From positions 124,001 to 188,000 of the forward strand of contig NZ_JAFFSU010000015.1 in assembly GCF_017948455.1 (NCBI RefSeq): a stretch of DNA of 64,000 bases, given 5' to 3'. The notes beneath the pieces are model-generated. The model saw nothing but the letters and a program-made list of their open reading frames with translations, was not told where the DNA came from and searched no databases. This DNA is from Streptomyces sp. GESEQ-4 (GTDB lineage: Bacteria; Actinomycetota; Actinomycetes; Streptomycetales; Streptomycetaceae). The position numbers were made by a program, and so were the translations under genes. Shown in pieces: positions 50,840-59,666 of the stretch. Each line of letters opens with the position of its first letter. Positions within the stretch are counted from its first letter, which is position 1.

Positions 50840-51556
50840 ATGGACACCGAAGCACAGCCGACGGAGCGCGACCGCTCCTCCCGCCCTTTCGCATCCGAGG
50901 AGATCTCGGACACAGAGGGGCAGGAGGGACGGTCGCGTTCCGCGTTGGTCTCGCGGATCACCGACTGGCTCCCCGGCGGGCGGATCAGCCTGACCCTGCT
51001 TGTCTGCCTGCTGTTTCTCCTGCTGCTCAACGCGTTCGTGGTGCGGCCGTTCCAGATTCCCAGCGGATCCATGGAGCGCGGATTGAGGATCGGGGACCGC
51101 GTTCTCGTAAATAAGTTGGCGTACCGTTTCGGTGCTCAGCCGCGGCGTGGCGATGTGATCGTGTTCGACGGAACCGGGTATTTCGGGGACGCGGACTACA
51201 TCAAACGCGTTGTCGGTGTGGGGGGAGACCACGTGGTCTGCTGTGACAAGGAGGGGAGGATCGTGGTGAACGGCCGGTCGGTCGACGAGTCGTCGTTCCT
51301 GTACCCCGGTGACAGCCCGTCCACGGTGCCCTTCGACGTCGTCGTGCCGGAAGGCACCCTGTTCGTCCTCGGCGACCACCGCAGCGAGTCCAGCGACTCC
51401 CGCGACCACCTCGGCTCACCGGGCGGCGGCATGATCCCCGTGGACGACGTCGTGGGCCGGGCCGACGGGATCGTATGGCCCGCGAGCCACGCCACCCGCC
51501 TCCACCGCCCCGACGCCTACGCGCGCGTGCCGGCCGCGGAGGGGGGCCATGGGTAA
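50840..51556 (+). CDS. sipW: Type I signal peptidase SipW
   Basis: 238 residues, first of four tandem signal peptidases. One N-terminal membrane segment (about 50-69), nucleophile Ser77 in PSGSM, general base Lys122 in DYIKRVVGVGGD, and the terminal box LGDHRSESSDSRDHLG. Domain order is standard; no second membrane segment at the C-terminus. It removes signal peptides of Sec and Tat substrates on the outer face. The last codons overlap the sipX start by 8 bp. Confidence 0.93.
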   Translation: MDTEAQPTERDRSSRPFASEEISDTEGQEGRSRSALVSRITDWLPGGRISLTLLVCLLFLLLLNAFVVRPFQIPSGSMERGLRIGDRVLVNKLAYRFGAQPRRGDVIVFDGTGYFGDADYIKRVVGVGGDHVVCCDKEGRIVVNGRSVDESSFLYPGDSPSTVPFDVVVPEGTLFVLGDHRSESSDSRDHLGSPGGGMIPVDDVVGRADGIVWPASHATRLHRPDAYARVPAAEGGHG

Positions 51557-52640
51557 CCGCGGTAGGCCGCGTGGGATCTCCGCGCACGCGGCCGACAATC
51601 TGCTGCCCACCGGCGTCCGGCGGGCATCGTCCCCGGGCGGCGGCCGTACCCGGGCGGAGCGGCGCAAGCTTCAGCGGAAGGTCAAGCGGCGCCGCAGGCG
51701 GTCCGCCGCCAAGGAGATACCCCTCCTCGTCGGCGTGGCCGTCCTGATAGCCCTCGTCCTGAAGACGTTCCTCGTCCAGGCCTTCGTGATCCCGTCCGGC
51801 TCGATGGAGCAGACGATCCAGATCGGCGACCGCGTCCTGGTCGACAAGTTCACCCCGTGGTTCGGCTCCAAGCCGGAGCGCGGGGACGTCGTCGTCTTCA
51901 AGGACCCCGGTGGCTGGCTCCAGGACGAGGTGAGCACCACCAAGAAGGAAGACCCCATCATCGTCAAGCAGGTCAAGGAAGGGCTCACCTTCATCGGCCT
52001 GCTGCCGTCCGACAACGAGAAGGACCTCATCAAGCGGGTCGTCGGAGTCGGCGGCGACCGCGTCAAGTGCTGTGACACGCAAGGACGGGTGACCGTCAAC
52101 GGCGTTCCGCTGGAGGAGGGTGACTATCTCTATCCCGGCAACGCCCCGTCCCAGTCCCGGTTCGACATCACCGTCCCGCAGGGACGGCTGTGGGTGATGG
52201 GCGACCACCGCAGCAACTCCGCGGACTCCCGCTCGCACCAGGACCAGGAATACGGCGGCACGGTCTCCGAGGAGGAAGTGGTGGGCCGGGCCATGGTCAT
52301 CGCCTGGCCGTTCAACCACTGGAACTCCCTGAACGAACCAAAAACCTACGCTTCCGTGACCGACTCGTCGCCCGGGTCGACCGCGGCTCCCCAGCTGTCG
52401 CATAGGGTTGCACCCGACGATCCGAACGGAACGATCCAGCTCCCGACCCCTGCGGAACTCCCGCTCGTTATGGGAGTAGTGGGCCTGCGCCGTGCATGGG
52501 GCAGGCGGCGACACAGAGTAAGGAGTTGGCGTGGGGGATGTGGCGGTTGGCGCACGGTCCGGACAAGACGGCGAGGACCGCGGGCGCCCCGTGGAAGCAG
52601 CTGTCCCGGCCGCGGACAGCGCCGTGACCTCCGGGAATGA
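51549..52640 (+). CDS. sipX: Type I signal peptidase SipX with extended C-terminus
   Basis: 363 residues as read. It has a membrane segment (about 57-76), Ser85 in PSGSM, Lys162 in KDLIKRVVGV and MGDHRSNSADSRSH. Compared with SipX from other streptomycetes (about 320 residues from memory) the frame runs on by about 40 residues of basic, Arg/Trp/Gly-rich sequence unlike a normal C-terminus, overlapping sipY by 110 bp. A shift or loss of the original stop codon is a simple explanation. ATG start with a GGAGGGGGCC site inside the sipW end. Confidence 0.9.
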   Translation: MGNRGRPRGISAHAADNLLPTGVRRASSPGGGRTRAERRKLQRKVKRRRRRSAAKEIPLLVGVAVLIALVLKTFLVQAFVIPSGSMEQTIQIGDRVLVDKFTPWFGSKPERGDVVVFKDPGGWLQDEVSTTKKEDPIIVKQVKEGLTFIGLLPSDNEKDLIKRVVGVGGDRVKCCDTQGRVTVNGVPLEEGDYLYPGNAPSQSRFDITVPQGRLWVMGDHRSNSADSRSHQDQEYGGTVSEEEVVGRAMVIAWPFNHWNSLNEPKTYASVTDSSPGSTAAPQLSHRVAPDDPNGTIQLPTPAELPLVMGVVGLRRAWGRRRHRVRSWRGGCGGWRTVRTRRRGPRAPRGSSCPGRGQRRDLRE

Positions 52641-53514
52641 CTCCGGGGCGGCCGACGACGGGACAACGGCGGACCAGCAGAACCCGGCCGGGGGCCGGGG
52701 GCCGGGCGACTCGACCCCCCAGGCGAAGAAGCCGCCGCGCTCCTTCTGGAAGGAGCTGCCCATCCTGATCGGTATCGCGCTGATTCTCGCGCTGCTGATC
52801 AAGACCTTCCTGGTGCAGGCGTTCTCGATCCCGTCCGACTCGATGCAGAACACCCTCCAGCAGGGTGACCGCGTCCTGGTCGACAAGCTCACCCCCTGGT
52901 TCGGCTCCGAGCCCGAGCGCGGCGAGGTCGTCGTCTTCCACGACCCGGACAGCTGGCTCGCGGGCGAGCCCACGACCGACCCGAACGCGCTGCAGACCTT
53001 CCTCAGCTGGATCGGCCTGATGCCGTCCGCGGAGGAGAAGGACCTCATCAAGCGGGTGGTCGGCGTCGGCGGCGACACCATCGAGTGCAAGGGCACGGGC
53101 CCGCTGAAGGTCAACGGCAAGGCGCTGAACGAATCGTCGTACGTCTACCCGGGCAACACCCCGTGCAGCGTCGACGACCAGGGCGGCCAGTTCAAGGTGA
53201 AGGTCCCCGAGGGCTTCATCTGGGTCATGGGCGACCACCGGCAGAACTCCCGCGACTCCCGCTACAACACGTCGGACGCGAACAAGGGCATGGTCCCGGT
53301 GGACAAGGTCGTCGGCCGCGCCATCGTCAAGGCCTGGCCGATCAACCGCTGGGGCACGCTCCCGGTCCCGGACACCTTCGACCAGCCCGGCCTCAGCGCC
53401 CAGGCGGTGGTCGCGGTCACCTCGCCGGGCGCCTTGGCGCTCGTAGGGGCTGTGCCGCTGGTGCTGGTGCGGCGGCGACGGAAGGCTGCCGAGTACCGGA
53501 AGGTCTCGGAGTAG
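52531..53514 (+). CDS. sipY: Type I signal peptidase SipY
   Basis: 327 residues: a long hydrophilic, negatively charged cytoplasmic N-tail (1-72), membrane segment (about 76-96), Ser104 in PSDSM, Lys174 in KDLIKRVVGV, MGDHRQNSRDSRYN. A second membrane segment near the C-terminus (about 295-315) is followed by RRRRKAA. The GTG start is preceded by AAGGAG; it begins inside the sipX frame. A cysteine pair (IECKG and TPCSVDD) in the external domain may form a disulfide. Confidence 0.94.
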   Translation: MGDVAVGARSGQDGEDRGRPVEAAVPAADSAVTSGNDSGAADDGTTADQQNPAGGRGPGDSTPQAKKPPRSFWKELPILIGIALILALLIKTFLVQAFSIPSDSMQNTLQQGDRVLVDKLTPWFGSEPERGEVVVFHDPDSWLAGEPTTDPNALQTFLSWIGLMPSAEEKDLIKRVVGVGGDTIECKGTGPLKVNGKALNESSYVYPGNTPCSVDDQGGQFKVKVPEGFIWVMGDHRQNSRDSRYNTSDANKGMVPVDKVVGRAIVKAWPINRWGTLPVPDTFDQPGLSAQAVVAVTSPGALALVGAVPLVLVRRRRKAAEYRKVSE

Positions 53515-53570
53515 CACCCCGGCTGGTTTATGTACCAGAACTTGGGCTGACCCGGTGCCGTACCCCCGGG

Positions 53571-53576
53571 TAGGGT
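53571..53576 (+). promoter_or_regulatory. Leaderless-type -10 box of sipZ
   Basis: TAGGGT, a full match to the Streptomyces -10 consensus TAGRRT, ends 8 nt before the sipZ ATG. Confidence 0.5.
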
Positions 53577-53584
53577 GCGGACCC

Positions 53585-54361
53585 ATGGGTGGCGAGAGCA
53601 CGACACGTACGGCCCCGCGCAGCGGTGGGGTGGACAGGAGCCCGGCGGGCGGCCGGATCGGACAGCGGTTGTCCGGGGTGGCCGTGGCGCTGGGCCTTGT
53701 GCTGTTCCTCGGCGGATTCGCCTGGGGAGCGGTCGTCTATCGGCCGTACACGGTGCCCACCAGCTCGATGTCGCCGACGATCGACATGGGCAGCCGGGTG
53801 CTCGCGGAGCGGGTCGACGGCGCCGACGTGCGCCGGGGTGACGTCGTCGTCTTCCGGGACAAGACCTGGGTGACCAACGCGCCCGTGGTCAAGCGGGTCG
53901 TCGCCGTCGGTGGGGACACCGTCGGCTGCTGCACCGACGGCAAGCTGACCGTCAACGGCAAGCAGATCGACGAACCGTATCTGCCGGGGGGCAGCGCGGC
54001 CGAGATCACGGACTTCCCGACCGTGACGGTCCCCGAGGGGCGGCTGTTCCTGCTCGGCGACGAACGCCAGGGCTCCCTGGACTCCACCGCCCACCTGACC
54101 GACGCCGCCAGCGGCACGGTGGCGCGCAGCGCCGTCAGCGCCCGGGTCGACGCGGTCGCCTGGCCCATGGACGGCATGCTGCAGAGCCCCAGCGGCTTCG
54201 AGACGCTCGGCGCCCTGTCCTCGCCCGGACCGCTGCGTACGATCGTCGCGCTGGTGATCGCCGGCGGGGTCCTCGTCCTCGGCGGTGGGGCGTACGGCCC
54301 GATCGCCAAGCGGTTCGGCTCCCGCGGCCGGACGAGCCCGGGGCCCGCCGGTGCCCGCTGA
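53585..54361 (+). CDS. sipZ: Type I signal peptidase SipZ
   Basis: 258 residues, the length known for Streptomyces SipZ. Membrane segment (about 31-52), Ser61 in PTSSMSP, Lys103 in VVKRVVAVGGD, LLGDERQGSLDS replacing the usual GDHR box, and a C-terminal membrane segment (about 220-240). The ATG at 53585 is used because a TAGGGT box lies 8 nt upstream. It overlaps the NUDIX gene start by 11 bp. Confidence 0.93.
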   Translation: MGGESTTRTAPRSGGVDRSPAGGRIGQRLSGVAVALGLVLFLGGFAWGAVVYRPYTVPTSSMSPTIDMGSRVLAERVDGADVRRGDVVVFRDKTWVTNAPVVKRVVAVGGDTVGCCTDGKLTVNGKQIDEPYLPGGSAAEITDFPTVTVPEGRLFLLGDERQGSLDSTAHLTDAASGTVARSAVSARVDAVAWPMDGMLQSPSGFETLGALSSPGPLRTIVALVIAGGVLVLGGGAYGPIAKRFGSRGRTSPGPAGAR

Positions 54362-54875
54362 GGCGACGGACGCGGGCGTGGAATCGTACGAAAGCGGGCT
54401 GCGCAAGGTGGCCCGGGTCGTCCTCCTCGACCCGGAGGACCGCATTCTGCTGCTGCACGGCCATGAGCCGGACGACCGGGCCGACGACTGGTGGTTCACG
54501 CCCGGGGGCGGTCTGGAGGGCGATGAGACCCGTGAGCAGGCCGCTCTCAGGGAACTCGCGGAGGAGACCGGGATCACCGAGGTCGAGCTCGGGCCGGTGC
54601 TCTGGCGGCGGAAGTGCTCGTTCCCGTTCGCGGGCCGACGCTGGGACCAGGACGAGTGGTACTACCTGGCCCGTACGACCCAGACGGCCACGAGGGCCGC
54701 GGGCCTCACCGAGCTGGAGCGGCGCAGTGTCGCCGGAGCACGTTGGTGGACCTGTGAGGAACTGACCCGGGCGCATGAGACGGTGTATCCGACCAGACTC
54801 GCCGAGCTGCTGCGCAGGCTGCTCGACGAAGGTCCCCCGGCCAGGCCCGAGATCCTTGACACAGAAATCGTCTAG
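54351..54875 (+). CDS. NUDIX hydrolase
   Basis: 174-residue NUDIX protein. The box (residues 52-74) runs from GGGLEGDE through REL to EETG, with all conserved Gly, Glu and Arg positions present. Upstream VVLLDPEDRILLLHGH is the usual first strand. Substrate (dNTP, NDP-sugar or similar) is not predictable. The GTG at 54351 overlaps the sipZ end by 11 bp, so it is co-transcribed with the sip cluster, without an obvious functional tie. Confidence 0.9.
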   Translation: MPAEATDAGVESYESGLRKVARVVLLDPEDRILLLHGHEPDDRADDWWFTPGGGLEGDETREQAALRELAEETGITEVELGPVLWRRKCSFPFAGRRWDQDEWYYLARTTQTATRAAGLTELERRSVAGARWWTCEELTRAHETVYPTRLAELLRRLLDEGPPARPEILDTEIV

Positions 54876-54931
54876 GGGCTCACGGGACTGGCGCACAATG
54901 GTGGGATCGCACGGCTGAAGGGGAACATGCC

Positions 54932-55240
54932 ATGAGCGCCGAGGACCTCGAAAAGTACGAGACCGAGATGGAGCTGAAGCTCTACCGGGAGTACCGCGAT
55001 GTCGTCGGTCTGTTCAAATACGTGATCGAGACCGAGCGGCGCTTCTATCTGACCAACGACTACGAGATGCAGGTGCACTCGGTCCAGGGTGAGGTGTTCT
55101 TCGAGGTGTCCATGGCGGATGCCTGGGTGTGGGACATGTACCGGCCGGCTCGGTTCGTGAAGCAGGTCCGGGTGCTCACGTTCAAGGACGTGAACATCGA
55201 GGAGCTGAACAAGAGCGATCTCGAGCTGCCGAGCGGGTGA
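54932..55240 (+). CDS. DUF2469-family protein
   Basis: 102-residue acidic protein of the actinobacterial DUF2469 family: MSAEDLEKYETEMELKLYRE start, ETERRFYLTNDYEM, and an ending FKDVNIEELNKSDLELPSG. Function unknown. The ATG follows AAGGGGAAC. It lies between the NUDIX gene and yraN, a placement conserved in Streptomyces. Confidence 0.9.
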   Translation: MSAEDLEKYETEMELKLYREYRDVVGLFKYVIETERRFYLTNDYEMQVHSVQGEVFFEVSMADAWVWDMYRPARFVKQVRVLTFKDVNIEELNKSDLELPSG

Positions 55241-55347
55241 GCGTCCTCCGCGGGGGTGACGGAGTTTTCCACAACCGGTGAGTAGTTCACCAAGATCAAC
55301 ATGATCTGCTCGATTGCGTGACGGTTGGCGCCGGAGGTGGTGCCGAC

Positions 55348-55710
55348 ATGAACGCACGAGGTGGACTCGGCAGGTACGGCGAAGACCTGGCCGCACGGCG
55401 ACTGGCCGCGGTCGGGATGACGGTCCTGGAGCGCAACTGGCGCTGTGGACGCACAGGTGAGATCGACATCGTGGCGAGGGACGGCGACGTCCTGGTGGTC
55501 TGCGAGGTGAAGACCCGAAGGGCCGGGCCCTTCGAGCATCCGATGGCGGCGATCACGCCCGCCAAGACCGATCGCCTGCGCCGCCTGGCGGAACGCTGGG
55601 TGCAGGAGCACGGAGGAGCCCCGCCGGGAGGCGTCCGCATCGACCTCATCGGAGTCGTCCTGCCCCGCCGCGGCGCCGCCGTCGTCGAGCACGCGCGGGG
55701 GGTGGCCTGA
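55348..55710 (+). CDS. YraN-family (UPF0102) endonuclease-like protein
   Basis: 120 residues with the restriction-endonuclease-like core GEIDIVARDGDVLVVCEVKTR, containing the E...D...E-V-K pattern typical of UPF0102. Function is uncharacterised. The ATG at 55348 follows GGAGGTG; an upstream GTG at 55318 is possible. It is followed 1 bp later by the ComM-like gene, in a yraN-comM-dprA string common in bacteria. Confidence 0.92.
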   Translation: MNARGGLGRYGEDLAARRLAAVGMTVLERNWRCGRTGEIDIVARDGDVLVVCEVKTRRAGPFEHPMAAITPAKTDRLRRLAERWVQEHGGAPPGGVRIDLIGVVLPRRGAAVVEHARGVA

Positions 55711-55711
55711 C

Positions 55712-57337
55712 ATGGGGTTCGCTCGTACGTGCTCGGTGGCCCTGGTCGGCGTCGAGGGCGTCGTCGTCGAGGTCCAGGCCGACCTGGAACCCGGGGTCGC
55801 CGCGTTCACGCTGGTCGGGTTGCCGGACAAGAGCCTGACGGAGAGTCGGGATCGGGTTCGGGCTGCGGTGGTGAATTCGGGGGCGGAGTGGCCCGCCAAG
55901 AAGCTGACGGTGGGGCTCAGCCCGGCGTCGGTGCCGAAGGCGGGCAGCGGCTTCGATCTGGCCGTCGCATGTGCCGTTCTCGGCGCCGCCGAACGGATCG
56001 ATCCACGAGTGCTCGCCGACATCGTGATGATCGGAGAGCTGGGGCTGGACGGCAGGGTGCGCCCGGTGCGGGGCATCCTGCCCGCCGTGCTGGCCGCGGC
56101 CGACGCGGGCTATGAGCAGGTGGTCGTGCCCGAGTGCGCCGCCGCCGAGGCCACCTTGGTGCCCGGCGTGTCCGTACTGGGTGTGCGCAGCCTGCGCCAG
56201 TTGATCGCCGTTCTCGCCGACGAGCCCGTGCCGGAGGAGGAACCGGAGGAACAGGGCCGCCCCGACCCACTCCTGGCCGGCCTGCGCGTACCCGGCACAG
56301 GTGCGGCCACGGGCATGCACAGCATGGGCACCGCGCAACCCGACCACGGCCATGACCTCGCCGATGTCGTCGGCCAGATCTCGGCGCGTACGGCTGTGGA
56401 GGTCGCCGCGGCGGGCGGCCACCACCTGTTTCTCGAAGGACCGCCAGGTGCCGGGAAGACCATGCTCGCGGAGCGGCTGCCCGCCATCCTGCCCCGGCTC
56501 AGCCGGCAGGAGTCGCTGGAGGTCACGGCGGTGCACTCGGTGGCAGGCCTGCTGCCGCCGGGCAAACCCCTGATCGACGTCGCCCCGTACTGCGCCCCGC
56601 ACCACTCGGCGACGATGCAGGCGCTCGTCGGTGGCGGCGCCTCCATCGCCCGGCCCGGTGCGGTGTCGCTCTCCCACCGGGGCGTGCTCTTCCTGGACGA
56701 GACGCCGGAGTTCAGCAGTCAGGCCCTGGACGCCCTGCGGCAGCCGCTGGAAGCGGGGCACGTCGTGATCGCGCGCAGCGCCGGCGTCGTGCGCTTCCCG
56801 GCGAAGTTCCAGATGGTGCTCGCGGCCAACCCCTGCCCGTGCGGGCGGTTCTCCGTGAAGGACGACTTCTGCGACTGCCCGCCGTCGTCGATCCGCCGCT
56901 ACCAGGCCAGGCTGTCCGGCCCGCTCCTGGACCGGGTCGACCTCCGGGTCGAGGTGGACCGCGTCACGAGGGCACAGCTGACCGAGCGCGGCGCCCGCGG
57001 CGAATCCACGGCGACGGTCGCCGACCGGGTGCGCGGCGCCAGGGAGCGGGCGGCGGCCCGCCTGGCCGGCACCCCATGGCGCACCAACAGCGAAGTCCCC
57101 GGACGTGAGCTGCGCAGCCGGTGGTTCGCCGCCCGCGGAGCCATGGACGAAGCGGAACGGAACCTCGAGCGGGGCGTACTCACCGCTCGCGGACTGGACC
57201 GTGTGCTGCGCGTCGCCTGGACCGTCGCCGACCTCCTCGGCCACGACCGGCCCGATGCGACCGATGTCGCCCTGGCCCTGCAACTGCGCACCGGGGTGCC
57301 CCGCGGTGTGCCCATGGCCATCGGGGCCATGACGTGA
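55712..57337 (+). CDS. Mg-chelatase-like AAA ATPase, YifB/ComM family
   Basis: 541 residues: Lon-like N-domain (LVGLPDKSLTESRDRVRAAVVNSG, about 35-58), AAA core with Walker A LEGPPGAGKTMLAERLP (about 244-260) and Walker B RGVLFLDETPEFS, and the C-terminal MgChl domain. In Haemophilus ComM is a helicase for recombination during transformation. Cysteines in ANPCPCG and FCDCPP may bind zinc. The stop codon overlaps dprA by 4 bp. Confidence 0.93.
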   Translation: MGFARTCSVALVGVEGVVVEVQADLEPGVAAFTLVGLPDKSLTESRDRVRAAVVNSGAEWPAKKLTVGLSPASVPKAGSGFDLAVACAVLGAAERIDPRVLADIVMIGELGLDGRVRPVRGILPAVLAAADAGYEQVVVPECAAAEATLVPGVSVLGVRSLRQLIAVLADEPVPEEEPEEQGRPDPLLAGLRVPGTGAATGMHSMGTAQPDHGHDLADVVGQISARTAVEVAAAGGHHLFLEGPPGAGKTMLAERLPAILPRLSRQESLEVTAVHSVAGLLPPGKPLIDVAPYCAPHHSATMQALVGGGASIARPGAVSLSHRGVLFLDETPEFSSQALDALRQPLEAGHVVIARSAGVVRFPAKFQMVLAANPCPCGRFSVKDDFCDCPPSSIRRYQARLSGPLLDRVDLRVEVDRVTRAQLTERGARGESTATVADRVRGARERAAARLAGTPWRTNSEVPGRELRSRWFAARGAMDEAERNLERGVLTARGLDRVLRVAWTVADLLGHDRPDATDVALALQLRTGVPRGVPMAIGAMT

Positions 57338-58494
57338 ACGGTGGCGACGACCCGGCCGACGAACTGCTCGCCCGTGTCTTCCTCAGCCGCGTCATCGAGC
57401 CCGGCGACGAGGTCGGTGGGCGGTGGGTGCGGGAGTTGGGGGCTGTGGAGGTGGCCCGGGTTTTGCGGGAGGGTGGGCCACAGCTTGCCGGGGTTACCGA
57501 CAAGCGGTGGGCCGGGTTGCGGGCCAGGGCTCAGGTGGCCGAGCCTCGGCGGGATCTTGGCGTTGCCCGGGACGCGGGGGTGCGGTTCGTGTCGCCGGGG
57601 GATGCCGAGTGGCCCGGGCAGTTGGATGATCTGGGTGATGCCCGGCCGCTGGGGCTGTGGGTGCGTGGGCGGCCCAGCCTGCGGATATGGGCGCTGAGGT
57701 CGGTCGCCGTGGTGGGCGCGCGGGCCTGCACGGAGTACGGCGCGCACATGGCCGTCACGCTCGCCGCCGGGCTGGCCGAGCGCGGGTGGGTGGTCGTGTC
57801 CGGCGGGGCCTACGGAGTGGACGGCGCCGCACACCGCGGTGCCCTCGGCGCCGGCGGTGCCACCGTCGCCGTACTCGCCTGCGGAGTCGACCGGCCCTAC
57901 CCGCGCGGACACACCGAGTTGATCACCAGGATCGCCGAACAGGGGCTGGTGATCGGCGAGTTGCCGCCCGGTGATCATCCGACGCCGAGCAGATTCGTGC
58001 TGCGGAACAGGGTGATCGCCGCGCTCACCCGGGGCACCGTGGTCGTGGAGGCCGCCTATAGGAGCGGATCGCTGGTCACGGCACGGGCCGCGCAGCGGCT
58101 GGGGCGGTTCACGATGGGTGTACCCGGGCCGGCCACCAGCGGACTCTCGGCAGGGGTGCACGAACTTCTGCGCGCAGACGCCGTGCTGGTCACCGACGCC
58201 GCGGATGTCGTGGAGCTGGTCGGCGACATGGGTGAGCTGGCCCCGGACCGGCGAGGTCCCGTGCTGCCGCGGGACCTGCTGGAACCGGGCGCCCGCCGGG
58301 TGCTGGCCGCCCTGCCCGCCCGCCGTGCCGCGGCGGCGGACGAGATCGCGCGCGGCGCGCAGACGACGGAGGACGACACGATCGCGAGACTGTACGAACT
58401 CCGAGCACTTGGTTACGTCGAACGACACGGCGACGGCTGGAAGTTGACACGCCAGGCAATGATCTCCGTCCGTGACGGTCGGCACGGCTGCTGA
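57334..58494 (+). CDS. dprA: DNA-processing protein DprA
   Basis: 386-residue DprA/Smf: Rossmann core with RSVAVVGARACTEYGAHM, VVSGGAYGVDGAAHRGAL, ACGVDRPYPRGH and SGSLVTARAAQRLGR, plus a C-terminal winged-helix DML1-like domain (about 320-386). In transformable bacteria it loads RecA on incoming ssDNA; the role in Streptomyces is unknown. The GTG overlaps the ComM-like stop codon. A stretch near 57410-57660 uses unusually many non-G/C third positions (GGG/GTT-rich), different from its neighbours. Confidence 0.93.
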   Translation: MNGGDDPADELLARVFLSRVIEPGDEVGGRWVRELGAVEVARVLREGGPQLAGVTDKRWAGLRARAQVAEPRRDLGVARDAGVRFVSPGDAEWPGQLDDLGDARPLGLWVRGRPSLRIWALRSVAVVGARACTEYGAHMAVTLAAGLAERGWVVVSGGAYGVDGAAHRGALGAGGATVAVLACGVDRPYPRGHTELITRIAEQGLVIGELPPGDHPTPSRFVLRNRVIAALTRGTVVVEAAYRSGSLVTARAAQRLGRFTMGVPGPATSGLSAGVHELLRADAVLVTDAADVVELVGDMGELAPDRRGPVLPRDLLEPGARRVLAALPARRAAAADEIARGAQTTEDDTIARLYELRALGYVERHGDGWKLTRQAMISVRDGRHGC

Positions 58495-58560
58495 CCGAGC
58501 GTGTTCGGCCGTCCGGGGGAACCCCGACGGCCTTGGGATTTCCCGCAGTTGGCGCCCGCC

Positions 58561-58583
58561 GGTGATCACGTAGAGCGATCACC
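58561..58583. promoter_or_regulatory. Candidate BldD-type operator upstream of whiG
   Basis: GGTGA (58561-58565) and TCACC (58579-58583), extended to 7-bp arms GGTGATC/GATCACC, match the older BldD pattern (A/G)GTGA-Nx-TCACC. A further CGTGAC follows. BldD represses whiG in S. coelicolor (established). It is 182 bp before the whiG ATG. Confidence 0.45.
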
Positions 58584-58764
58584 GTGACCCGGCGGTGCGT
58601 CCAGCGGAACGTATCTGCGCACGCCTTCAGCCCTGCCGTTCGCGCACTGCGACACTTCAGTCACGCTACGCTCACGAGATCCGGGCGCAGACCGGTAACT
58701 CCACACCAGATCGACAGTTCACCCAGGCACCCCCACTTCACGGCAGAACGGCACAAGGCAACGA

Positions 58765-59607
58765 ATGCCCCAGCACACTTCCGGGTCCGACCGGGCGGCG
58801 ATCCCCCCAGCCGCCCGTGACGGTGGCAGCGTGCGGCCGCCCGCTCCCTCGACGCTCGACGAGTTGTGGCGGTCGTACAAGGCGACGGGGGACGAGCGGC
58901 TGCGCGAGCAGCTGATCCTGCACTACTCACCGCTCGTGAAGTACGTCGCCGGCCGGGTGAGCGTGGGGCTGCCGCCCAATGTCGAACAGGCGGACTTCGT
59001 CTCCTCCGGGGTGTTCGGACTGATCGACGCGATCGAGAAGTTCGACATCGACCGGGAGATCAAGTTCGAGACGTACGCGATCACCCGGATCCGGGGCGCG
59101 ATGATCGACGAGCTGCGGGCACTGGACTGGATTCCGCGGTCGGTGCGGCAGAAGGCGCGCAACGTGGAGCGGGCGTACGCGACGCTGGAGGCGAAGCTCA
59201 GGCGGACGCCGTCGGAGGGGGAGGTGGCCGCCGAGATGGGGATCGCGGTGGACGAACTCCACTCGGTCTTCAGCCAGTTGTCGCTGGCCAACGTGGTGGC
59301 GCTGGAGGAGCTGCTGCATGTGGGGGGTGAGGGGGGCGACCGGCTGAGCCTCATGGACACGCTGGAGGACACCGCCGCGGACAACCCCGTGGAGGTGGCC
59401 GAGGACCGGGAGCTGAGGCGGTTCCTGGCGCGGGCGATCAACACGTTGCCCGAGCGGGAGAAGACCGTGGTCACGCTGTACTACTACGAGGGCCTCACGC
59501 TCGCCGAGATCGGGAACGTGCTGGGGGTGACCGAGAGCCGGGTCAGCCAGATCCACACCAAGTCCGTGCTCCAGCTGCGGGCGAAGCTGGCGAGTTTCGG
59601 CCGCTGA
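58765..59607 (+). CDS. whiG: RNA polymerase sigma factor WhiG
   Basis: 280-residue FliA/WhiG-type sigma factor controlling the start of sporulation in aerial hyphae. Region 2 includes LWRSYKATGDERLREQLILHY and FGLIDAIEKFDIDREIKFETYA. Region 3 has RSVRQKARNVERAYATLEAK, and region 4 has PEREKTVVTLYYYEGLTLAEIG followed by SRVSQIHTKSVLQLRAKL. The ATG at 58765 follows AAGGCAACGA. In this window it directly follows dprA. Anti-sigma control is by RsiG with c-di-GMP (family knowledge); rsiG is not in the window. Confidence 0.97.
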   Translation: MPQHTSGSDRAAIPPAARDGGSVRPPAPSTLDELWRSYKATGDERLREQLILHYSPLVKYVAGRVSVGLPPNVEQADFVSSGVFGLIDAIEKFDIDREIKFETYAITRIRGAMIDELRALDWIPRSVRQKARNVERAYATLEAKLRRTPSEGEVAAEMGIAVDELHSVFSQLSLANVVALEELLHVGGEGGDRLSLMDTLEDTAADNPVEVAEDRELRRFLARAINTLPEREKTVVTLYYYEGLTLAEIGNVLGVTESRVSQIHTKSVLQLRAKLASFGR

Positions 59608-59653
59608 GCGAGGGAGCGGGCGGGAGTGACTCCCCTCGCGGGCGGTGCGTCCG

Positions 59654-59659
59654 TACAGT
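59654..59659 (+). promoter_or_regulatory. Leaderless-type -10 box of the TetR gene
   Basis: TACAGT ends 7 nt before the GTG at 59667 and no ribosome site intervenes. Confidence 0.45.
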
Positions 59660-59666
59660 GTTTGAC

